Below, one piece after another: positions 55,951 through 64,000 of a stretch of DNA of 64,000 nt. Position 1 is the first letter of the stretch, and each line of letters opens with the position of its first letter. The position numbers were made by a program, and so were the translations under genes. The DNA comes from Ricinus communis (Eukaryota; Streptophyta; Magnoliopsida; Malpighiales; Euphorbiaceae): positions 10,953,213-11,017,212 of the forward strand of contig NC_063264.1 in the NCBI RefSeq assembly GCF_019578655.1, given 5' to 3'. The notes under the pieces are model-generated. The model worked only from the letters and a program-made list of their open reading frames with translations. It was not told where the DNA came from and did not search any database.

Positions 55951-56280
55951 TACTTATAGGCAGAAGTGCCCTTGCCCGTGCCATGGCCCGTGCAATGGGC
56001 AAGGGAGGCCGTGCAAATGTACATGGCCGTGTAATTGCTCGTGCGAAGGCCTCGAATTGTGCACTAATCAAGGAATCGACTCAGACAAACATCTAATATG
56101 CGTAAATCATCCATATAGCTTGGTTTCTGCTCGAAAATTAATCAATTTCTCATCAATGAGTCCGAAAACCTAAAAATCTTAGAAACATACCAAAATGCGA
56201 TCAAACAGGAATAAATATGACTCAAATACATGAATAAACGATTGATAAACAATCAATAAATATGCATAGAATCATCTACA
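55951..56280 (-). repeat. LTR-C end fragment of the nested element
   Basis: It matches LTR-C from the TATA complement 'acttata' through the GC cluster (about 55967-56060) to 'atcatctaca', where the final 'tca' is lost. It is the only remnant of the element's 5' LTR. Confidence 0.8.
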
Positions 56281-56633
56281 CTGCCATAACGCTTTAATAT
56301 TACCTTAATTAGATTTATTTTACATTAGTTGTTATGTTTGCTGTGAAGTTGATTATGAAAATGATAAGTGTGGGGTTTGCAGAAATGAAGTTTGTTTATG
56401 GCATTCTATTATGAATAATTGCTAGAATAAAGTTGCGTTAGTTGGTGCATGATAAAGTATGTTGGAATGTATCGGTTAATTAGTTTATGCAGGAGATTGA
56501 GACTTTACTCTTTTGTTAAGTCTAAAGTTTTCTATTAGTCGAATCATAACTATTATGTTGTCCAATTTTCAGTAGGATTTTTATTAACTTGATTTCTTGT
56601 ACGAATAACTAATGATTCATTGCATCAGTTAAT
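56281..56633 (+). other. Probable ORF2 intron tail with splice acceptor
   Basis: T-rich, non-coding. A branch-point-like 'aataactaatgattc' (56604-56618) is followed by 'tgcatcag' ending at 56628, six bases before the ORF2 ATG. Together with the donor at 52578 this would define an intron of about 460 bp once the nested element is discounted. Confidence 0.5.
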
Positions 56634-58130
56634 ATGATGGACCGCGATCAATCCTGTAGGAAGCAAGCCAAATGCGTCCCTACCGGCAAGCGATCACGTG
56701 GCAAAGGAACATCTTCCTCCACAGCACCAGCACCAGCACCAGCCTCAGCACCGCAATAGCAACTAGTCCGAGCTCGAAGAGCACCAGCTGTGAACCCACC
56801 TGCATCTGGTCGTCATCCATTATGGACATTCCCTAATGCAGAAAATGAGAGTCGGTTCCAAGTCATGAGATGGAAGCAAGTGATGGCGGGTCGTTGCATC
56901 GACTTCATATCCCTAGAAAGAGTGTGATTCGTTCAGGATGTGTGCACTCTGTTCGAGACTCTGCTGTATGCGCGATTCTTTGACATCATTCAGCCAACCT
57001 ACCATGAGCTTACAATTGAGTTCCTCAACATCTTCTTCCTACAGCAACAGATCACAAACTGGCATCAGCTTCATACAGTTTATTTCAGACTTGGGGGAAG
57101 GGAGTTCTCAATGTCAGTCCCATAATTCGGCATGCATTTGGGATTATGGACTGAGTAGGAGCTCTCAAGGGAGGAGTATTAGGGATGCCTCTACATCAAC
57201 CCAATATCCTACGACACCATGTAGGACTCATTGGAACTTAGGCTAGAAACGTACTACCCAAGCAGGTCTAAGGCATCTAGCCTTCCGGATCATCTCCGCT
57301 ATCTCCATACCCTATTAGCTTACACCATTACAGGCAGAGAAGATAGTTTTGGAGTGGTAACACAGACTGATGTCTTCATCCTCTAGGCTATACAACATCA
57401 GAAGAAGTTGGACTTGGGATATTTGTTGGCTCGTCAAGTCCGACCATTTATATAGTAGATGCCCAGAAGAAGATGCATTATTGTTTTGGCCTGTACGTGA
57501 CTAGGTTAGCCAAGAGACTAGACGTATTGGATGATTGTCTGTCAGAGCTTTCAAATATTGGTGACATGACACTACTAGGGATCAGACAGATGATCAACAT
57601 GCAGATGATCACGACTACTAGACACCAACATGGTATAGAGTATAGGCTTATGAAGATAATAGTCAGGGAGGCTAGAGAGGCATCGTCGGCTGGGATCTCG
57701 GATGTTAGGATTCCCAACCCAGCTAGAGTTTTTGTGCCTCCATCTAGAACCTCATCCTCTTATTCTGCAGGGACATCGAGTGCTTAGATTAGTGCTTTGG
57801 CTGACAGACTAGATCGAGTCAGCAATCTACAGCAGCAGCACAATACTCAATTTGCGCAGTTTCAAGAAGAGACTAGGGCACAGCTTGGCAGAATGAACAC
57901 CGCGCTTTAGCAGCTTATGAATAGGTTGGAGAGGCAGGCCACCCAGACAGACTTCTTAGTGTAGCAGATGAAGAAAATTGATGGACGCTAGAGCACAAAA
58001 TCAGCGGCTCATTGACGAGATGGAGTTCGATCTGGCAGGCTGCTTCATAGACCCTGATCCACCGCAGCCCCCTGCTCCTCATCTTCAAACAAGTCCAAGC
58101 AGTGAGGATACGCCATCAGCAGACTCCTAG
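56634..58130 (+). pseudogene. ORF2 of an Athila-type element (Transposase_32/env-position protein)
   Basis: ATG-ATG at 56634. Lys/Arg-rich start (RKQAKCVPTGKRSRGKG), then an APAPAPASAP stretch. Core: RFQVMRWKQVMAGRCIDF, FETLLYARFFDIIQPTYHEL, 'TIEFLNIFFLQQQITNWHQL' and YFRLGGREFSMSVP. Next PSRSKASSLPDHLRYLHTLLAYTITGRED, and after a frameshift near 57470 HYCFGLYVTRLAKRLDVL. A coiled-coil, Gln-rich tail follows (LADRLDRVSNLQQQHN, RLERQATQ) and a Pro/Ser-rich end at 58130. From memory this is the plant 'putative transposon protein' (Transposase_32) family found downstream of pol in Athila-type elements; its role is unknown. Of about twelve in-frame stops nearly all are TAG, several at positions that read as CAG in context. 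Confidence 0.72.
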
Positions 58131-59752
58131 CAGAAAAAATTATGCAACTTTTCTTTTTCCTTTTTCTTTTTATTTTCTTTCATTTATTTTGTTTTCTTAC
58201 TTTTTATATGCTTAATTTTATGTTATTTCCTTTCATTTTTTTTATGTTAAGTTATTTTAGTAGAACACTATGCTTTCCCAATTTGAAAACTAAGCATGAT
58301 CTTCAATAACTATGATGTCCAAGTAGTGAGGATAACCTAGTTTTAATCTTTCTAACACTGTGGACAGTGTTATACTCAAGTGTGGGGTAGGTACCTTAGT
58401 TTGTTATTATCTTGAGTTTTGTTTCAATTAAGTAGTTGATGATTTTTCTCTTTTGAATAGATACCCTTATAGCTTTTATTGAATCTTGTTAGAAGAAGGA
58501 AATGAATGAATCTCTTAATTTCAATCGAGCCAGGTAAAACTGGTGTTTTTCCCTAATTTTTCCATTTTACTTTATCTTGGAAATAGAACACTGTTAATAT
58601 TGTTGCTTATTATTATGATTGATTGTTTAAACTTTGGTTTGAAAATTCATGCAATTTTAACCCACTCAAATGGTGAGGTTTTGAGCCAAATTGGGCATCA
58701 TTATTATTTTATGCTCCTTTCGTTGTTGTTTAGTAAGCATTGTACAGAATCTTTGTTTCTAGAACTTGCTTTTTGATTCCTTTTAAGATTACATGAATTG
58801 TTGATAGTCATGAGATGATTTGGGCACTTAGGATTTACATAATTTGGCCAAAAGCCTAACCCAATTCTTCCCATAGTGAACCAATTTTGAGCCTTAGCCT
58901 TTTCTTTCATTGTAATTCACCTTTGACACTCATTTTATCACTTCTATTTATTTTACCATTCTTTCTACCATTATTGTTGGAAATTATGTAAGTTTATGTT
59001 CAATTTCATTTTGGATCAAATTGCATTCTTTTTATATATAATCACTAAGTTGCTAGATTTTTCATAGATGCTCCCTTCAATCCAAAATTGGATATTCATT
59101 CTTATTATTTGTGTCAATAACCACAATAGCTCCTACATAATCTGTTGTAATATATATACGTAGTATATATCAAAAAAAAGAAAAAAGCGAATTTAGTATT
59201 CTTTTAGTTCATTTCGAGCATCATCTTATTGTTGGAGCAACTTAGTGTTCATTTTTGGTACAGCATTTGATCCTTGGCTATTTTCTTGCACTACTTTCAT
59301 AATTTTCGAGCAACTTTTAGCCTACTTTCCATATTTCTCCATACCCTACCTTAACCCCATTACAACCTGGCTTAAGACCCTTTGATCATGATTATTGATT
59401 ATTTCACAGTAGTGGAGATTAGATCTATAAGCAAGCTTATGGTAAGCACTTTTTTCTGTACTTTTGCATTGAGAGCTTGGCGATCTTCTTTCACCTATAT
59501 ACACTTGTGTGTTTCGAGTGACATCTTGTGAGGCATGGTTCTCAATTTCTCAGTTTGAATGGTTTATCATTTTAATTTTAGCAGTTTTATTAACTTTGTT
59601 CTCTCTCTTAAGGATTTAGTGATTTGGGGATTTTGGGAAATTCATTACGGAGTTTTGAGATTTTTTTGAGCTAACTCTCAAGTATTTGATTGAGTTATTT
59701 GGTATCTGTTTGAGGAGTGAGTTGTTGATTGCTTGAGGACAAGCAAAAGCTT
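58131..59752 (+). other. 3' non-coding region with hairpin and internal PPT-like site
   Basis: No genes. An 8 bp inverted repeat 'aacactgt-gg-acagtgtt' (58354-58371) is followed by AAGTGTGGGGTAGG (58378-58391), a near copy of the true PPT. The next 1.35 kb is collinear with the 3' regions of the two pol-less elements in inverse orientation. Confidence 0.68.
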
Positions 59753-59962
59753 AAGTGTGAGGTGATTTGATAGGCATCATACTACACATGTTTTCATGCC
59801 CAATTGTTTACATTTTTGTGCATGATTATCTCGTTTTATGTTAGAATCACCTGTCTTTTATTTCCTTTCACGTTTCAGGTCATTTTCGAAGGACACTATC
59901 AACAATCGAGGGAAATACGCGTGATGACGGACTAGAATCCATCAAATTGGACGAGGACTAGT
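59753..59962 (+). repeat. PPT and truncated 3' LTR of the plus-strand Athila element
   Basis: PPT AAGTGTGAGGTGATT at 59753-59767, then the LTR start TGATAGGCATCATAC at 59768. The LTR includes 'ctttcacgtttcaggtcatt' and is cut at 59962 ('gaggactag') by the start of an inverted LTR-A. It ends the element that begins with pol at 49893. Confidence 0.8.
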
Positions 59963-60686
59963 GATGGGTGCTACTCGTGTTAGCTACAATCTAAGGCACT
60001 GTACCTATCGATGCAGTCTAGCACTAATGGCGAGTATCAAGGTCGTATTCCTCGGGAAAGTGAAAGCCCAGAGTTACTCCTTTATTCTTTGTTATATTAA
60101 CCTAAAATTAGCGATAAATAAATTCTAAACTAACTAATAGCTACAAGCTAAGTCCTAAGGGAGATGCAGGAGTAATTGATAAATGAAATAATCAAGGCAA
60201 GAAAACAAACCCAAAGGGAATCTAAACTAGTTGGCAACCAAACAAAAGATAAAAGATCGGTGAGTCTAATTATGCTACCCGTGAATGAATTCGGTTTCTC
60301 TCTCGAGATAACCGAATTCCTAAACCTAATAACCTAAAGTTGGAATCTCTTCCTAACGATTGATTCTTAAATTAGCATTAAGCTTTAATCCGCCTCTATT
60401 AAGCTTTGTTAATTCTTAATCCGGCTAGTTAATTATCCTTATCTCTAAGCGATTATTAACCAGTTCTTGCTATTGAAAATTCCAATTGCCAAATGGACTT
60501 CTCAATCACACAAAGCAATCTAAACACACAATTCACAACGTCTCATGAATAATGATTATCTTATTAATACTGAAAATAAGAAGAATACAAAACCAACTCA
60601 AACCATCCAACAATATAATATCAAGCCAACATAGTAAAGAAATCCCAATGGATTAAATCAGTCTAGCTAAACATGTTCATGTTTAA
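59963..60686 (-). repeat. LTR-A fragment, start intact, other end in the minisatellite
   Basis: It begins TGATGGGTGCTACTCG and follows the solo LTR-A closely to 'aacatgttcatgttta', where the 39 bp minisatellite takes over in mid-LTR. It is very similar to 6587-7310 and 43626-44360. It was inserted in, or recombined with, the 3' LTR of the plus-strand element. Confidence 0.82.
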
Positions 60687-63600
60687 GAGGGGTATATTTA
60701 TGATTAGAGAAAACAACCCCGAAAGAGGGGTATATTTATGATTAGAGAAAACAACCCCGTAAGAGGGATTTATCTTTCAAAATGACAAAAAACCCCCAAA
60801 AGAGTGGTATACTTTTTAATATGAAAAAACAACCCCGTAAGAGGGGTACTTTAAGAATATAGAGAACAACCCCGTAAGAGGGGTATATCTTTCAAAATGA
60901 GGAAACAACCCTGTAAGAGGGGTATATTTTTCAATATTAGAAAACAGCCCCATAAGAGGGATATATTAGTAAATATTAGAAAATAAGCCCGTAAGAGGGG
61001 TACATTTGTGATTAGAGAAAACAACCCCAAAAAAGTGGTATATTTTTAATATGAGAAAACAACCCCGTAAAAGAGTATATTTTTTAATATGAGAAAACAA
61101 CCCAATAAGAGGGATTTATCTTTCGAAATAACAAAACAAACCCAAAAAAGTGGTATATTTTATAATATGAGAGAACAACCCCGTAATAGGGGTACATCTG
61201 TGAATAGAGAAAACAACTACATAAGAGAGGTATATCTTTCAAAATGAGAAAACAAACCAAAGAAAATGGTATATTTCTTAATATGAGAAAATAACCCCGT
61301 AAGATAGTAATATTTATAAATATTAGGAAACAACCCCGGAAGAGGAATATATTTATCAATATTTGAAAATAAGCCAGTAAGAGGGGTACATTTGTGAATA
61401 GAGAAAACAACCTCGTAAGAGGAGTTTATCTTTCAAACTGAGAAAACAACCCAAAAAAACTGATATATTATTTAATATGAGAAAACAACCCCGTAAGAGG
61501 GGTATATTTGTCATTATTAGAAAATAACCCTGTAGTAGGGATATATCTTTTAAAATGAGAAAACAACCCCAAAAAAGTGGTATATTTTTTAATATGAGAG
61601 AACAACCCCGTAAGAGGGCTATATTTGTCAATATTAGAGAACAACCACGTAAGAGGGGTAAATTTGTCAATATCAGAAAATAATCCCGTAAGAGGGATAT
61701 TTTTACCAATATTAGAAAATAAGACCGTAAGAGGGGTACGTTTGTGAATCGAGAAAACAATCCTGTAAGAAGGGTATATCTTTCAATATGAGAAAACAAC
61801 CCTAAAAAATGGTATATTTTTTAATATGAGAAAACAACTTCGTAAGAGAGGTATATTTGTCAATATTACAAAACAACCCCGTAAGAGGGATATATTTGTC
61901 AATATTAGAAAATAAGCCCGTAAGAGGGGTATATTTGTAAATATTAGAAAATAAGCCCGTAAGAGGGGTATATTTGTGATTCGAGAAAACAACCCCGTAA
62001 GAGCAGTTTATCTATTAAAATGAGAAAACAACCCAAAATAAGTGGTATATTTTATAATATGAGAGAACAACCCCGTAAGAGGGGTACATTTGTGAATAGA
62101 GAAAACAACCCCACAAGAGGGGTATATCTTTCAAAATGAGAAAATAACCCAAAGAAAGGGGTATATTTTTTAACATGAGAAAACAACCCCATAAGAGAGT
62201 AATATTTATAAATATTAGAAAACAACCCTGGAATAGGGATATATTTGTCAATATTAAAAAATTAGCCCGTAGAAAGGGTACATTTGTGAATAGAGAAAAC
62301 AACCCCATAAGATGGGAATATCTTTCAAAATGAGAAAACAATCCCAAAAAAGTGTTATATTTTTTCATATGAGAAAACAACCCCGTTAGAGGGGTATATT
62401 TGTCAATACTAGAAAACAACCTCGTAATTGGGGTATATCTTTTAAAATGAGAAAACAACCCCAAAAAAGTGGTATATTTTTTAATATGAGAAAACAACAC
62501 CGTAAGAAGGGTATATTTGTCAATATTAGAAAACAACCCCATAAGTGGGATATATTTATCAATATTAGAAAATAAGCTTGTAGGAGGGTTACATTTGTAA
62601 ATAGAGAAAACAACCCTATAAGAGGGGTAAATCTTTCAATATGAGAAAACAACCCCATAAAAGTGGTATATTTTTTAATATGAGAAAACAATCCCGTGTG
62701 GGAGGTATATTTGTCAATATTAGAAAACAACCCCGTAATAGGGGTATATTTGTTAATATTAGAAAATAAACCCTGTAAGAGGGGTATATTTGTATTTATA
62801 TATCAAAATGATAAAACAACCCCAAAAAGGTGGTATATTTTTTAATATGAGAAAACAACCCCATAAGAGGGGTACATTTGTGAATAGAGAAAACAACTCC
62901 GTAAGAAGGGTATATCTTTTAAAATGAGAAAACAACCCCAAAAAAGGGGTATATTTTTTAGCAAGAGAAAAAAACAACCCCGTAAGAGAGAATTATTTAT
63001 AAATATTAGAAAACAACCATGGAAGAGGGACATGTTTGTCAATATTAAAAAATAAGCCCGTAACAAGGGTACTTTTGTGAATAGAGAAAACAATCCCGTA
63101 AGATGGGTATATCTTTCAAAATGAGAAAATAACCCCAAAAAAGTGGTATAATTTTTAATATGAGAAAACAACCCCGTATGATATGTATATTTATCAATAT
63201 TAGAAAACAACCCCGAAAGAGAGATATATTTATCAAAATGAGAGAAAAAACTAAAAAAATGGTATATTTTTTAATATGAGAAAATGATCCCGTAAGAGAG
63301 GTGCATTTGTGAATAGAGAAAACAATCCCGTAAGAGGGAAACATTTGTGAATAGAAAAAACAACCCCGTAAGACGGATATAGCTTTCAAAATGAGAAAAC
63401 AACCCTAAAAAAGTGGTATATTTTTTAATATAAGAAAACAACCCCGTAAGAGAGGTATATTTGTAAATATAAGAAAACAACCCCGTAAGAGGGATATGTT
63501 TGTCAATATTAGAAAATAAGCCCGTAAGAGGGGTACATTTGTGAATAGAGAAAACAACCCCGTAAGAGGCGTATATTTATCAATATAAGAAAACAACCCC

Positions 63601-64000
63601 GTAAGAGCGGTATATTTGTCAATATTAGAGAACAACCCCTTAAAAGGGGAATGTTTGTCAATATTAGAAAATAAGCCCGTAATAAGGGTACATTTGTGAT
63701 TAGAGAAAACAACACCGTAAGAGGGATATATCTTTCAAAATGAGAAAACAACCCCAAAAAAGTGGTATATTTTTTAATATGAGAAAACAACCATGTAAGA
63801 GAGGTATATTTGTCAATATTAGTAAATAACCCCCGAAGAGGGGTATATTTATCAAAATGAGAAATGAAAATCCCGTAAAAGGGATATATTTATCAATATT
63901 AAAAAATAAGCCAGTAAGACGAGTTCATTTATGAATAGAGAAAACAACCCCGTAAGAGGGGTATATTTGCCAATATGAGAAAACACCCCTTAAGGGGGAT
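60687..64000. repeat. 39 bp minisatellite, about 85 monomers, with ordered variants
   Basis: Tandem 37-40 bp monomers run to the window end. Each has a conserved block like 'aacaaccccgtaagagggg' and a variable AT-rich spacer. Five spacer types recur: A 'tatatttgtcaatattag' with aacaacccc, B the same with 'aataagccc', C 'tacatttgtgaatagag', D 'tatctttcaaaatgag', E 'tggtatattttttaatatg'. The usual order is A-B-C-D-E (about 194 bp), with shortened C-D-E or A-D-E blocks (about 116-121 bp) and lengthened A-A-B-C-D-E blocks (about 231 bp). The minus strand stays open for long stretches only because 39 is divisible by three. Function is unknown; this may be heterochromatic satellite. Confidence 0.92.

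Larger units (their letters stand above)
52688..56280 (-). mobile_element. Nested pol-less Athila-like element
   Basis: Minus strand: 3' LTR-C (52688-53998), PPT, conserved 3' non-coding region (54015-55741), micro-ORF (55742-55903), then directly a 5' LTR-C end piece (55951-56280). PBS, gag, protease, pol and most of the 5' LTR are deleted. The joint at 55950/55951 is at the same nucleotide of the 3' region as the deletion joint in the 17454-23656 element. It lies between the splice donor at 52578 and acceptor at 56628 of the plus-strand Athila element. Flanking 5 bp ('gttac' left, 'ctgcc' right) do not match. Confidence 0.78.

Noticed and set aside
56938..57246. A second plus-strand frame of 102 codons overlapping ORF2
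   Set aside because: It is Ser/Thr-rich without domains; ORF2 in the other frame matches a recognisable family over a much longer distance.
61084..63790. Many overlapping minus-strand open frames of 70-175 codons with repeated 'LLRGCFLIL' peptides
   Set aside because: They are translations of the 39 bp minisatellite, whose unit length is a multiple of three. Frames shift between monomers and no start context or domain is visible.
60687..64000. CRISPR-like regular repeats
   Set aside because: Units are contiguous, the 'spacers' are themselves repeated variants, there are no cas genes, and the setting is a plant nuclear genome.
1..64000. tRNA or rRNA genes
   Set aside because: tRNA-Asp, tRNA-Met and tRNA-Arg 3' end matches are only primer-binding sites beside LTRs; no cloverleaf-length sequence or rRNA core was seen.

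Overview
The window is repeat-saturated nuclear DNA of a flowering plant, most likely a eudicot. It is AT-rich and full of decayed LTR retrotransposons with plant-type primer-binding sites (tRNA-Asp, initiator tRNA-Met, tRNA-Arg). I see no intact single-copy host gene, rRNA or tRNA. Almost every coding stretch is a broken Ty3/gypsy or Ty1/copia fragment. The species cannot be named from the sequence. Lineage names below rest on protein motifs recalled from memory, not on a search.

Five materials make up the window. (1) Athila/Tat-type Ty3/gypsy elements use a tRNA-Asp PBS and have roughly 1.3-1.5 kb LTRs; I call the LTR subfamilies A, B and C. (2) Chromovirus-like Ty3/gypsy gag-pol fragments. 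(3) One Ale-like Ty1/copia element, split in two. (4) 'R', a roughly 1.0 kb tandem repeat with a 230 bp sub-repeat. (5) A 39 bp minisatellite that fills the last 3.3 kb.

Layout. 1-7.9 kb: LTR-A/C pieces, a TRIM-like element and a chromovirus pol. 8-12.9 kb: a copia element interrupted by a minus-strand Athila segment. 12.9-15.4 kb: chromovirus INT joined to gag-PR-RT. 15.4-17.5 kb: LTR fragment, R and unassigned DNA. 17.5-23.7 kb: a minus-strand Athila-like element with both ends but no RT, RNase H or integrase. 23.7-28.4 kb: chromovirus LTR region and an R array. 28.4-35 kb: two paralogous, intron-containing pseudogenes resembling plant DUF7745 proteins, separated by a Tat/Ogre-like LTR. 35-37.3 kb: Athila 5' end and LTR-A pieces, then a 500-N gap. 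37.8-42.2 kb: minus-strand chromovirus. 42.2-45.8 kb: R interrupted by a solo LTR-A with a 5 bp target-site duplication. 45.8-49.9 kb: the longest chromovirus gag-pol. 49.9-60 kb: a plus-strand Athila-type element (pol, promoter-like segment, spliced ORF2, PPT, 3' LTR) carrying a nested minus-strand element at 52.7-56.3 kb. 60.7-64 kb: minisatellite.

The parts do not form a pathway; the history is layered insertion, recombination and deletion. The points most worth a second look are the ordered five-type minisatellite, the variable sub-repeat structure of R, GC-rich repeat clusters placed directly upstream of LTR TATA boxes, a conserved 53-residue CxxC micro-ORF in two pol-less elements, the identical deletion joint in those two elements, and a possible internal promoter plus spliced ORF2 in the plus-strand Athila element.
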